Shown: positions 1-13,200 of the stretch, piece by piece
Position numbering within the stretch: the stretch's first letter is position 1
Layout of the letters: each line of letters opens with the position of its first letter
DNA from: Phylloscopus collybita
Taxonomy: Eukaryota > Chordata > Aves > Passeriformes > Phylloscopidae
Reading direction: 5' to 3'
DNA: 64,000 bases
Assembly (NCBI GenBank): GCA_027886175.1
Contig: JAJNNQ010000130.1
Coordinates: 12,913,501-12,977,500 of the forward strand
Translations under genes and position numbers: made by a program
Notes under the pieces: generated by a model
Seen by the model: only the letters and a program-made list of their open reading frames with translations
The model's database searches: none
What the model was told of the DNA's origin: nothing

Positions 1-2160
1 AAAAGTTGTCTTATGCCAAAAGTATTTCATTGCAATGCTAAAAAAAAAATTTAAAAAAATTGAGTGTTTTTCTCATTGTTTTTATGGCAAAGCATTTGCT
101 GTCTTCAGTTCTCTTTGTAGGAAATGGCAACAGTATTTCCTGTACACCTGCATATTTGCTGATGGTTTGGGTGAGATTGCAAGTTCTGCCATGAGTCAAG
201 TGCTCACAATAAAAGTCACCCCTTGCCTGCTTATTCTGCAGAGAAACAAGTAGCTCATGCTTCATTAATGTATCCATAGGTACATATACACATATATACT
301 GCAACAAGCACAATTCAAAGTTCAGCTGAGAGTTTTCAGTAGTATTGTAATGTGGCCAATAAACAGTAAAATTCATCAGGAAACAGATACTATTAGAAAA
401 GAGAAAAAACCTTTTGCACAAAATGCACATTTTCTAGTAGACTAGAAAACTAGGTGAGTGTTCCTTCTGGTACATTAAAGGATACATGAAACCACACAGG
501 AAACAACATCCTCTGTCTCTCTGCATTTCCAATTCATTTCCTCCTAAGACTCAGGAGAAAGGCTTATAAAGAGAAGCGTATCATCTGCTTCTATGTCACT
601 CCTTTGCAGCTCACAGAATCTAACTTCCACCTGTAGCTTTTTTTTCCACGCAGGTAGCTATTATAGAGGCAAAATTTCTTCCATACCCCTTTTATCTGTC
701 ATGTACTGCTGGCTTTTGTTCTCAAGAAGTCAGAAAGGATCAGATGACTTAGTGCATTAGAAGTTCATAGTGGGGGAAAAAATATTTCATCTTCTTTTAC
801 TGGAGAGTGACTGACAAGAAGACAAAATTACCAAAATGCTTATCAGAGTATCTTTGTAACAAATAGGAGTAATGGTGCCTGAGAGTTATAGAGTTTTCTG
901 TCATTTGAGAAACTGTGAAGCACAGGAGGGAATAGTGAAACTTTTATTCTTGCAGAGTATTTAAAGGTGTAAAAGGTTAAACAAATAAGTGAGAGGAAAA
1001 AAAACCCAACATTGATTTAAATCATCCTTTTTGTGGACAAGAAGATGAAGTTGTTCTATAAAGTTATGGCTCTTAAATTCCCATAGATCTGTGTCATCCA
1101 GCTGTGTTCTTCCTTGATAAGATGCTAATTGAATGAAAAGCTTTTGGTTTACTCCTGTTGCTGGGATACTCACAGTTTCATTCTTTCACAGAGAAAGATA
1201 TTCTTGTGTGATACCTGAGACAACAGCTTAGCCCAAGTCAGGCTTGTTAATAAACCTGTTGGAAATGCAGTAATAGTTCAGACTTTAGCTACAACTGTGT
1301 TCAGTCAACAGAGCCTCACATTTTAAAGTGTCATTCCTTTAGGAAATAACACCAATTATTTTCTTGACAAAATACTTTAGATTTCAGTTGGTTGACCCTT
1401 TTGTTTCTAACATTTACTCAGTGCTATCAGATGCAGCAAAAACTAGTGCTAGATTTGGTTGCGTATACACAGGCCTCACATAAAGATGATTAATGACTTC
1501 TGTTCATGTGGCATTGCCAAAACTCCACTTTCCTGTGCAGTGCAGCAGCAAAAAAAGTGATATATTGCAAGGAGTTCAGAGTTCAGAGAATGCCATCTAA
1601 ATTAATTACCACTTTGGAGGGACCGATTCATCAAAAAAACCTGATATAATTAAACGTGTACAGCTCTGCCTCAACAAGAACTACTACAGGAGAATAAATG
1701 AACAATCAAACACACAAACATTTTAACATCTATAAAGTGATCCCGATTAAAAAGTCAATGTTTGCACACCTTGACCACATCATGGTATCATAGGTCATGA
1801 CATTTGATTATAGAGGGATCTAACTGCAACATAAAGGGTAGAACTATGCAGAAATGGACTGAGAAAACATCATCTTAGCATTAAAGATATGACAGTGCAA
1901 TTCTGACTGGTAGCAACTTGGAGCTGTTCAGCATGAACACACCAATTGCCCATGCTTGCAAAAAAGCAGTGCCTCCAGGTGAGTTCCAGAAGCATTAAGA
2001 ACAAAACCATCCCTGCCTCCCCAGAAAGCAGCAGGGTGTATGATTTAAAAAGCCTTCCCATTTTCAACATTTTAAAAAACACTTTTTATAACAAGGCAGA
2101 AAATTCATTGGTAATTCAATATGGACAAGGGCAAAACCAGAAATATCTCTCAAACTGGGT
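1..2160. other. unannotated AT-rich sequence, no gene seen
   Basis: No recognisable gene, RNA or interspersed repeat. The open frames here (up to 130 codons, minus strand near the left end) have biased, low-complexity composition and resemble no protein family I know. They look like chance frames in AT-rich DNA. The stretch is probably intergenic or intronic. Confidence 0.6.
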
Positions 2161-2167
2161 GACAAAA

Positions 2168-2213
2168 AAACACCCAAAGCCCCAAACTTGAAACACCCAA
2201 AGGCCCAAGCTTG
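2168..2213. repeat. two-copy 23-bp tandem duplication
   Basis: Two head-to-tail copies of a 23-bp unit beginning AAACACCCAAAG, at 2168-2190 and 2191-2213, differ at two positions. This is a small local duplication, seen directly. No function is implied. Confidence 0.85.
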
Positions 2214-2776
2214 AAAGAGCTAGTTAAAGGTTGAAAGACTTTCTTCAGGTATGAAACACTGCCCTGAACTAAGAAAGATGATGAAAACATCTTTCTTACT
2301 ATATTCAGTGATTTGCTTTCTTGCTGAAATAAATTTTCATATATTAACACCACAGTTTACTCTTTATTGGTCTTAAAATGCACCTTTTTTTTTCACTGAA
2401 CCAATATGATACCTTACATCGGATAAAATTATCAACAACAGTGGTAAGAGCTAAATACACACCCAAACACTTCCTTTTGGTACCACGGGAAACCATCCAT
2501 CAACAATCAAGACAATAAGGTGTTTTATCTGATTTGCTGCTTCATTGCACATTTTTTCCACTCGTTCAGACACAAAATGGTTTTTACCCATGTTCATTTA
2601 AGCGATCCAGAAAACATCATTCTGTTTTCAGCTCCCTAAATGGCCTAGGCAACTAGTGATTTTGTTTCATCAAAACCATTAAATTTAGAGCAGTGGATTT
2701 TGCAGTTTCTGGTTAAACCCATCATTGCATTTGATGTCCATATATTTTCTTTTTAAGGGCAAACAGGTTGATCATT

Positions 2777-2808
2777 TTTTAATTAATTAATGTTTTAATT
2801 AATTAATG
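2777..2808. repeat. two-copy perfect 16-bp tandem repeat of TAAT motifs
   Basis: TTTTAATTAATTAATG occurs twice without a gap (2777-2792 and 2793-2808). Each copy contains overlapping TAAT/ATTA cores, the sequence preferred by many homeodomain proteins. It may be a simple duplication or a homotypic binding-site cluster. Confidence 0.85.
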
Positions 2809-5800
2809 TCACTTGCTGAAGTTTTATGGTTTGCAGCTTTTTGCATAAAAGAAGTTTGTTTCTTTTGAAGAAAGGTCTACTCTCAGCCTTATAAAGACAA
2901 ATAGAAACAAGAATACTACTACAGTTTTAAACAGAAACTTAAATAGTATTTTGAATTGCTAGAGCTTTGTTAGGCAGCAAGATTAGGCTGCCTAGTTACA
3001 GAGGTATGCCGTAGCATTAAAATACTTAATTAGGAACATAATATGAACTTATTTTAGAGCACAAATTTTGTAAACCCAGTTGTCTAAAACAGTGTCAAGG
3101 TATTCAGCTGTCCAGCTAGAGAGATTTTTGCTCCAATATATCCCTCATTGCATTGCTCATAATTGTTAAAGCATGACCTAGACAGACAATAAACTCTGTG
3201 TTCCGCATATGCACACACACATATATGGAATGTCACCTGCTGACTGCAAGAGTTTGAATTTAACAATCATAAACACCAGCAGCTTTTACTCATTTGCCCA
3301 AGTGTTCTCTAAAATACCTGATGAGAGACACCTTTTAAATAGCATTCAACCCCCCACTAAAATAATAAAGCTTTGTTTCCCTCTCAAATGATTTTGATGT
3401 TTATAGAAAGCAGTTTATGCTATGAATTTCCCTTCTGCATCAATTATCCACTGGAATGAAACAATCTACTGGAGGGAAAGAAAAGAATGCACTTCAGAGT
3501 ATTCTCCCACCATCTGGTCTTTCATAGAAATGCTGTCAAATCACCCCCACTGAAATACTGAGATGTATAGCAAAAGTTTTTTGGGTTTTGGTGGTTTTCT
3601 TTTTGTTGTTGTTGTTGTTGTTTTTTAATCTTCATCTGAGATTAAAATAAGGAAATCACAGAGGGCTCATCACTAGATAACTCATCTCACAAGACTCCTC
3701 TGAGTTCATGGGTTTTCCTCCTTTCCCACTGCTGAAGAATGGAATATTTGTTGAGATCATTGTCCTTGTGACAATTACATGACTGAAACTCGCAATGCCA
3801 TTTAAATAATAACAGTCATGCTTTGGCTGTGATTCCTTTAAGCACCCAGAATATGGAGAACTGGGCCAGGGCAGGCAAAGCAAAAACTGCTCCTAAAGAT
3901 CAAGACTAAAAATGTCATTATTATGATGTTTCAAAATGCAGAGTTAATAAAGTGTCTCTCATAAAGGCCAGAAAAAGATTGGGAAGACAGGAAATCTGAG
4001 GGAGAACAACTGCTCACAGTATGAAATAATTCAGAATATCTAAGACAAGGCAACATTATACAAAACACTCTGAGATGATGTAATGTTGTAAACTGGAAGA
4101 ATTAAATAAAATGTAGAACAAACAAGTACAAGGCAAGGAACGCCTACAGAACTACATCAAGTGTTTCAACACATTGAATTAGATGAAGGAATTGCCTACA
4201 GCACAGGGAACAAAGCGATACTCAGCATTCAATGAGTGTTATCTACCAAGCAACAACAGGATTCCATTAAACGGTCAAATTCGTATCTCAATTATAATTC
4301 TGTAAATCTGGGGTGAACCTCATAAACCAAATAACCCCAATTATTGTGATTACATTTAGTTGAGTCTTAACTGACCATAAGTATTCAATCAGCAATGATA
4401 GCTACTTGAAGATGCCTGCCAACATACAGCATGAGTTATATAATAAAGTGATTGAAATGTTACTGAGAAGAGATTAGGGAATGATAAAAATGTACTAGTT
4501 TATTAATTTCATGGGCCAAATCCCTACTTACTATAACTGAAAAGGCAATTGTACAGAACATTAACTTATTCTTAGGTTTAGCTGTTGTTTTTGGAACTGC
4601 AATAACATGGTCATTGCTACCATTCTTTAGGAGGCTTGTTGGCAAACGCATCAGCTTTGACAATGAAATTGACAGGGGACAGGCAGAAAAGGAGTTCAAG
4701 AAAATCTTCCCACCCCAAAAATTACTTTTTAAGCTTCCCACTCACTACCAATAGTCAAATACACCATTCTGCCTTATTCAGTGTTTCTCACCTGATTGCC
4801 AGTTTCTTTTCTCTTCGAGGCAGGAAAACCCGTTAGTGGAATCCAGACCATCACATTCCAGTAATTCTTGTGGCACAGCCACTTATCATTTCACAGCCTG
4901 CATTGGCATTACAGTTCTATTCTTATTTCTGTGACAGAAACCATAACAAGAATAGGATTGGTAAACCAGGAAACTGTTATGATGGTGATTGTAATGAGGA
5001 AGGGGAAAAAAAAAGGCAATTTTCCCCTATTCTTACACTCTAAAAACTACATTTCTGCTCTTGTTAAAGAAATCAGTGATGTTGGTAAGGAGCAGAAGGG
5101 TCTCAGAATAATAATTCATAAAAATATCAGACTCCTCTTGAAGATATATAGATATGCAACCAAACTGATTTTTAATTAACATTTTATATCAGAACTTGTC
5201 AGAACAGTCAAAGTGTTAGTAATGTTAAACTTTCTCCAATGAAAATTCAAAGCAGAGCATCATCTGTGAAACTGTTGCAATGGAGCAGAAACGGGTTGGG
5301 TATTTTTTCCCCAGTGCAATTTTCTGCCTTAATGAAGAAGCACACATTAAAAGCTGGTTCATAGCATTCCAATATTCTTTGTAATATTGTAACTTTTTTA
5401 AAGTTGGTGTGATGCTTCTTATGGCTTTTTTCCTAATGTTAACAGAAATTATTTTCAGCTTAAAAAGTAATTGGATATTATCTCTGTCCTGTGGTTTTTC
5501 ACTTGTACCAGTGGACTAAGACAACATACTAAGAAAAATCAACTTGTGACACAATCAAAGAAGGATGTGTGATAAACAGTTTTGTTACAAGTTGGACCAT
5601 CTCATGTAGCATAGAGTTTTCCCTCTGTTAATGAGTAATAAACCATTTTCACTGGTGGTTTTTTCTCACTTTTTCAGTTTATAGAATTTCACACACTACA
5701 GTTCCTCCCCTGAAACAGAGCAGTGAATCAAATCAAGCATGACTGGATGTTTTCTAAATTTAAGAAACAGATCATATTTAAATTGAAAATTTGAATTACC

Positions 5801-6360
5801 AGCAAAGCAGTTTCATTCATTTATGGTCAAAAGTTAAAAACATAGATTTGCCATCATGTAATTAGCAGCATGGGTATCAGAGAGTTGTCAGCTGCACTTG
5901 AAAATTACAACTACCCCTTTAGGTATCTACAATAGGTTGTAAGTCTCATGAAATGTGAGATGTACACAAAAACTTAACAAAACATCAGATTCAATTACCA
6001 CCTTTTAATTAATTACCACAGACAGGATTTTTAGACTTCTCTCAATGGATTCCTGAAAAAGATTCAAAACAACAGGAATCATCAGAGAATCCAGCTCTGA
6101 AACATGGAGAAGATCATGATGCATTGTTTATGTTTTGAAACCCTGTGTCCTGCAGGAAGATGCCTACAGCATTGAATTTGTGCATGCAGCTCTAATTTAT
6201 GCCTGAATTTTGCTGGGTTTCCTGAATTAAAAGCTGTTCTCCCTAGGAGCCTAATCAAACACATACTTTTGTAACCCATCTCTGTGACTCCACAGAAACA
6301 GTTGGCATATCATTTAAAAAGGGGTTTGAGCTACTCTCTCCTCACCTATATAGTTTTGCT
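2809..6360. other. unannotated AT-rich sequence with a (TTG)n tract
   Basis: No gene recognised. A short TTG trinucleotide microsatellite lies at about 3603-3621. Open frames of up to 103 codons have no recognisable domains. Confidence 0.55.
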
Positions 6361-6371
6361 CATGATTTCTC

Positions 6372-6422
6372 AGATGACGGATATAAGTATAGTCTGAAGT
6401 CTAGATATCAAATCCGTCATCT
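6372..6422. repeat. 11-bp inverted repeat with CpG-containing arms
   Basis: AGATGACGGAT at 6372-6382 is matched exactly by its reverse complement ATCCGTCATCT at 6412-6422, separated by 29 bases. A perfect 11-bp arm is uncommon by chance at this spacing. The arms contain TGACGG, close to a CREB/ATF half site. It could be a relic of terminal inverted repeats of a tiny element, a binding-site pair or chance. Confidence 0.8.
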
Positions 6423-6610
6423 ATGCTTCTGCAGGAAGCATCATATTTCCTACCAAAGATCTAAGGCAGAGACTCTGTAAGTAGAGCCTATACAGAATTA
6501 CTAAAATAAATGAAAATCTGGGAATAAATTTGGATAGCTTTCATCTGGTGCCATAGGATTAGTTACAAACACAGCTGAAAAACTACCTAATAAAATCAAT
6601 ATATAGTTAC

Positions 6611-6628
6611 ATAAAAATAAAAATAAAA

Positions 6629-6661
<33 letters not shown>
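6611..6661. repeat. (TAAAAA)n and poly(A) tract
   Basis: Units of TAAAAA run into an uninterrupted run of 31 A at 6631-6661. No retroposed gene copy is recognisable upstream, so this is called a simple repeat rather than the tail of a retrocopy. Confidence 0.9.
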
Positions 6662-6663
<2 letters not shown>

Positions 6664-9600
6664 TATCTGGGCTTTACAAAAACACCATCTTACCAAATTA
6701 AATAATTTGACTCTTCAGTATCACAAGTTGAAAGAAGGTTATTTTTCTGTTAATATTGAAATCATCCATCAGATATCTCTTAAAACTCGCAAAACTGTTA
6801 TATGAACTACTTGCACCTATGATTTTTTCAATTTCAATGCATATTACTTCTTGCCAAAACAGAAGAAAAAAAACCAAAACACTGGCTTTCAAAACATTAA
6901 CTCTGAAAAATACTCACACGTTTTTGTATTCTGTCACCTCCCCACATTGCCTTGAGCAATTTATTTTGAACATGACATCTGTAAGAAGTGTGAGAAAAAA
7001 CCAGAATGGATTCAATTGGCCTTATTTTGTAAATTACAACAAATCATCAAGAGCAGAGAAACTGAAACTTTTCTAAATTATATTTAAGATGGATGATGAC
7101 ATTTTTACCCTCTTGTCTTTATTTTCACTTCTTCAGGTATATTTGCCAGAGCTTTTTTTGAGTCTAGACAGAGAGTATGTAACATTTCATTCCAGTATCT
7201 ATCATAAAAATCTTTTTTTTTTATTTCAGTTTATCATATATTATTATCTGCTATGTGTACATGAAAGTCTTTTAGAATAGATTTTACCTCTCCTGAAGTT
7301 ACATGTTACCTTTTTTTAACCTTAGAAAAGCTACATGCTATGTATCTCAGAACAAATAAGAATCTAGCACTTTGGAAGCACTGCAGTTAGAAAATTACAG
7401 TGCTTTTAAACCCAGAGGCAATATAATTAATTACTGTTCTCTACACATTTGAAAGTTTTATTATTTTTTTTGGTTTAAAATGAACAAATGAATGGGGTTT
7501 ACCATTTCAAAGCTATGTGGAAGTATCTCATTTTTTTTTTAAAATTAGTTACCTTACCCAAACATGTCAAAACTTTCTAGGGTAAACATGTTTTGTGCAG
7601 ATGTATGACAAAAGCAATGGTGTACCTTAAATATTTCAGTAAACATGGAAACTGAGGGAAAGCTATTTGAAATGAGGTGTACTTCACATGGAAGATCATT
7701 TGATACTTGCTTACACAGAAATAGTATTTCCATAATATAATGCTACTGAAGTTAACAACTGCCTTATTACATCTGGATTTTGCTTCTTTTTTTGCTTTAT
7801 TTTTCATTAGACTGTGACTTTCACATGTCTACAGAAAAATGTTAGCCTTGCAGATGCTATTCTGAAACCCAGACTGTATTACAACTAGAGACAAGAAGAA
7901 AACAAAATTAGTGCCAGAAAGTAGATTTCCCACCCTTCTGTATATGGAGCTATTTGATTCTAATGACTTTCATTAAAAGCCAAAATTTCATTGAATGGAA
8001 CAAGGAACAAACTGACAAAGATACATTACCAGAAAACTTCTGTATCTTCACAAATGCTGTTTCACACTAGTCTGCCAATTTTGTGCTCTGCAATTGTTTC
8101 ATTTTTTTTAAAAAAAGTGATTAAAAACTAGTTTGGTGAATGAGCTCAAGCACTAAGGAGCAGGACATCTATCTCCATAAGGTTTTATGTAGTCCTTTTA
8201 GACATGTGAAGAGCTGTGATATCTTGCCACACTTAAAGACATGCTAAATATAGAGGACAAAATAAAATAATTCATTTATAATAACTAGAGCTTCTTTCCA
8301 GAACAAGATTCACTAAGCTAAAGTGTATTATTTATGCTATTTTTGTAGCATACTGGTCAGTACTTTCTGAATATATTACAAGCTCTTTAGAGAGATACAT
8401 GATACACCATGAAAAAAATGAAACTGTAGAACCTGTTGCTTCTAAGGATTTTTGACCGATATCAGATATCAAGATTGCAAATACTGTTCTCTAATAGAAT
8501 TTTTTTTCAATACACTGCACAATCAAATAAGTACAGGCTTTGTTTCTTCTTCTCTCAAGAGAGTTAAAAAATTGAGACATCAGAAATTTAAATCAGATGT
8601 CTTTTAAGTTTACACTTGCATTTTAATATTCACCTCAGTGCATCCTAATGCCAACCCAAGGGGGAATTTCTTACCTACTCCACCACCTACATCATTTTAA
8701 TGTAGGTCTCCCTTTCCCATGCTTTACACACCTCAGCCTTTTACATTCACATCACGGTGACTCAACAGATTATCCAGTTTACTGCTCCACTCGGCAAGAT
8801 CACTAGGGTTGTTCTCCTCATTTGTCTGCACTTTATCTGAACTAGAACAGTGAATGAGAGCTGTGTTTCTCATAGAAGTTGCAAGAAGCTTCTCCAGAAT
8901 TTAATAGAGCTTAACATGTCAACAAGATTTTAAAAATAAGTATTGCGATACAGAGATAAAACAATTCCTAGAAAAGAAAGACAGAACTTGACAGACTGTT
9001 GGTTTAAGATACTTTTCTACAAATATATCCCAAATGTAAGAAACATCCTGCATAAAAATTATCTGTGTATTATGGAAAAAAGTTTTATTAAAAAAATATA
9101 AAATATTTATAAAATCTTTTCTTATGCTGAGACACTTAAAAGATCTCTTCTATTGTCCTTTCATCTGTTCAAAAAACTGTTCAGGAAATATTTGTGGATG
9201 GTGGACTAAAAGTTTTTTGGTTAATGAGCCTACCATCCAAAACTGAGCATCATGTCCTCTTTGCAAATAATTTAGAGCATGATTTAAGAATTTTTTCAAG
9301 GCAAGGCATGAAAAAGATCCATTGCATAAAGATATTCAAATTGTATTTAATCTTATTTTCATTTGGGAGCACAAATAGAACAAGTCCTACTTTATAAATG
9401 GCTGTAGAGCAAATCAGTGCCACTTTTAGAAAATCATGTAGAGGAAAAAGATTTTATATATTTTGCTCTTTTAACTTCTGAGTAACAACAATAACACTAC
9501 AATATTTATTTTGTAAAAGAGATGAACCAGGATGGTCATTAGAATACTCTGTTGACACCCGATCTTACTAAGAAAGAAAAATCCATATATTTTTCTTTTA

Positions 9601-10200
9601 TTATGGGCATTATTTCATTTTTTTTACATGCTTCTTTAGAGGCCTGAGTTTATATGCTTTAGAAAGAGCCAGAAAATATCCTCAGGTGGTTCTAAAGAAT
9701 ACATAGCAGCTCAATCAACAGTATTTTTCTCCTAGCATGCTAAATAAATATAAAAATTTATCCAAATAGACAGAGAGATACAAGCTCACTTTTGAGAATG
9801 AAGGTTTTACTTGACAAAGGAAAAAAAAACTTTTCAAGTACTTACTAATTTGACTTCTCTGTGAAGCATATTGGTTTACAAGAAATTTTACCCAGAAGGT
9901 ATTTTTTAATGAGCTACTCGGAAGATTTTTGTGCAAGAGGGGTTTAAATACAAAGACAACTTGTCTTAGCAGTTCACATCTGTTTTCTATATGCTAAGAC
10001 TGAATTCACTTAAATATTTATGCGTCTTTTATATTTCCTTTCGGCTAGAAATAAAGTGGGCTAAACTTATCTAAAATGCAACTTTACTCAAAATCTGGGC
10101 TTCAAGTGCATGCAAATCTCTTGTTCCAGTATCTGTTCAGAAGTGGTTCCCCAAATTTGGAGTTAAACACTGTGAGAGAGCACATAAAAGATAAATTTAA
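6662..10200. other. unannotated AT-rich sequence
   Basis: No gene, RNA or transposable element recognised. Open frames reach 106 codons (6756-7076) but are rich in K, N, F and S without recognisable motifs, as expected for chance frames in AT-rich DNA. Confidence 0.55.
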
Positions 10201-10211
10201 AGAAGAAGAAG

Positions 10212-10250
<39 letters not shown>
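10212..10250. repeat. poly(A) tract of 39
   Basis: An uninterrupted run of 39 A follows a short GAA repeat. The upstream sequence does not resemble an mRNA copy or SINE that I recognise. It is a likely length-polymorphic homopolymer. Confidence 0.9.
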
Positions 10251-10252
<2 letters not shown>

Positions 10253-13200
10253 TGAAATCAAGACAAGGAGACAAACTGCAGTAGAAGAATCAACCCAAAA
10301 GAGACATTTCTGGCTCCCAGGACACTGTTGAGCTGATTCTCAAAGAAAACACTTACATTTTAAATATTAATGTAGATGAAGAAATGAGGACACCTGGAAT
10401 AAAAGCAGTAAGTAAAAGGATGTGATCTTTATTTTTACACGGTACAGGTTGCAAGAGAGAAAGAGTAAAAACATATATTGATCTCCACAGAAGCTTGCTA
10501 TTTTATCCTGTTCTTTTGCCAACAAATTTGAGACAGGAAAGCCACATTTAGACAATTCAAGATCTTGCTATTGCTCTGGTAGCCTGAGTCTGATAAAGAT
10601 CAGTTGGCTAGAACACCACAGAACATTTTAGAAAACCATAGGACAGAACTGAATTTGCTTCTGTTTTAAGTTAAGAACAGGAATCTGACCAACATAAATA
10701 GAAATAAATTGCCTAAATATTATTAGAAATGAGCCACCTTCACTAGAGGTAGGGATCTTCTGCACATACAATTAAAAAACGAAAGCCATTGAGCCCCTAG
10801 CATTAGAAAAATACTTTGGAAACATTATTTTTCAAATGATAAAATGCGTATTAGGCAAATATACCAAGCTGTAAAAATTAAGGGAAAAACCCCAAATCAT
10901 GCTGACTCATTAAACTTTGTGAATGTGCATGACAATTTAATTATAAGAGACTGAAGGAAGTGGTCATACTAAAACAAACCAAGCCATACGGATAAATTGC
11001 TACCAAATTAACATGTATAAACACGTTTAGAATTTATGCTATAGGCCCATTCAGTTTCAAGTTTACCCAAGGGAGACTCTTGAAATTTTGAAGCCTGAAG
11101 AGAAGATAATGATTTTCAATGCATGCACACTGTGAAATTTTCGAATATAAGGTGTTAGTTTTGCTTCAAGTTTTTCTTTGTGTTTTGGAATTTAAAAGAC
11201 AAAACCTAATTTGTCTTTAAAATTCAGTAATCCATAAACATGAATGGCCTAATGTTTGCCACGTTTAGAGGAAAAAGCCTGCAGTTCAGTTTTTGACAAA
11301 CTTGCAGTAATAGTCAATCGGCAGGATTAGTTTTGCATGCAAGATTATTATAGGAAACGAATAAAATTCAATTAAAATGCTTAAAGTCTTCCAGATAAGG
11401 CTGGTAACATTACTGAGGTATTATCAAGATACATCATTTAATTAAGAGCCAAGAGTAAGTGTACTTTTTACAGGCTTTTTTAACAAAGTACACACTAAAT
11501 AATAATTTATCTGCTGCAGTTTTACAAATTAGAAAATTTGGATATAATAAAAACTGGAAATAAAATTAATCTTTAAATGTCAGATTTTTATAGCAAATAG
11601 AAGCAATCAGAAAGAGGATGTTTAATCCTATATTTTGGGTCTCATTAAATCCTTTGTGTTTCATTTGAGCAGCATGAGTCTGAAAATACTTCTAAAATTC
11701 TACAGATTGCCACATTAACATATTTTCTTTATAAACCATGAGTAGTACCACAATATCTGAAACTTCTTAAAATGGTAAAAGTTATTATCATTTTATGCAA
11801 GTAGATCATGTATTCTAGAAAAATGGTGAGTACGAATACATCATCTGAAGTTAACACAGGACTAGAAGTGTTTGCAATAGCATATCCACAGATGTGGTAA
11901 AAATTACTAATTTGCCAAGAAGCTGGTTATCAAGAGGAATGAAATAAAATGAACCAACTGCTAATCAATTAAATACTCCAATTATATGATAAAAATACCC
12001 TAGAAAAGTAGACCCATAAATGAAAGGCTTTTGCAGTGCCAGAAAGATTACAGCTTGTGCAAGAAAGCATATTTGATCCTTTGTTTGATTTAGGTAAAAA
12101 CTGTCAAAGGCTCAAAGATCCTGAAAGGTTTTAATGGAATTGTGAAAGATCTGCCAACAGGAAAAAGCCAACTTCTAGCTGTACATCAGCAACGCCTGAT
12201 TTTAAGGCGGTGGCATACACTAAGGTAGAAACTCTACTTGTGACCCTACACATTAATATCAGTATCCAAACATCCTAGACCAAATTGTCACTTGATATTT
12301 ATACTACCAGACCCAGTCTTATAAAAACAATACATATGTGCAATCCAGATGTACTCCTGTAAAAATGAGTAATAAATATCTTACAGTGAAGAAAATAATA
12401 AGAAAATAATAAACTCAGTTAAATCCCTATGGATTAGCAATAAAGACATCATTTTCATCTCTGGATAGGTGTTAAGATATTTATGGCATTTAGAATACAA
12501 CTGGCTGTGCACTCAAGTACCCCGAACCAACCTGATCAAGCTGCTCGATTGATTTTTTTTTTATTATTTTTTTTTTTTCTCATCTTCAGGTAAGGCTTGC
12601 TTCACTGGCTTTGTTCCATGTCATTAAAAATTACTGGGTGATATTATGGGGTTGGTTTTTTTTCATCATGATGGTTATCAGCCAGCGGTTCTACCTACCT
12701 GGGATCAGTCAATACCGCGGTTTCTATTAAATCCTGAAGTAAATTAGGATTGTCTTGCCAACTAGAACTAGATGCTAGACTTGTATGGCTTTACATGCCC
12801 TCCTAATACACATCTAAGGATAATAATCTAACTCAGTTTCACTCTTGAGATGCTCATCGATGCTGATGAAGCCAAGAACAGATGACATTTCTTAAATCAG
12901 AGAGCCAATACAGGCCTTTATTTCTTCTGACCCATGGGTCAGCTTAGTAAAATGCATCAAACAGTTCTTTAACTGGCTTTATCTGCGTGATTTGAGACAT
13001 CAGCAACTATGTCTCCTCACTATTTTGCAGTGCACATCCTTTTCTTACCTCAGCCTTTTCTGATCCTTTCAACTTCTAATAAAGAAATACTGTCTTAATT
13101 TCCATGGGGTTTTTTTGGGTTTTTTTGGTTTGTTTTTTTCCAATGAGGCACCACCTGCTTTGCTTCACTGTAAGGTCTTGACTAAACTCAACATACTTCT

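Noticed and set aside
38..430. 130-codon minus-strand frame
   Set aside because: No recognisable domain, composition typical of AT-rich chance frames, no splice or promoter support.
6611..6661. Poly(A) as the tail of a processed pseudogene
   Set aside because: No mRNA-like or SINE-like sequence recognised upstream and no flanking duplication seen.
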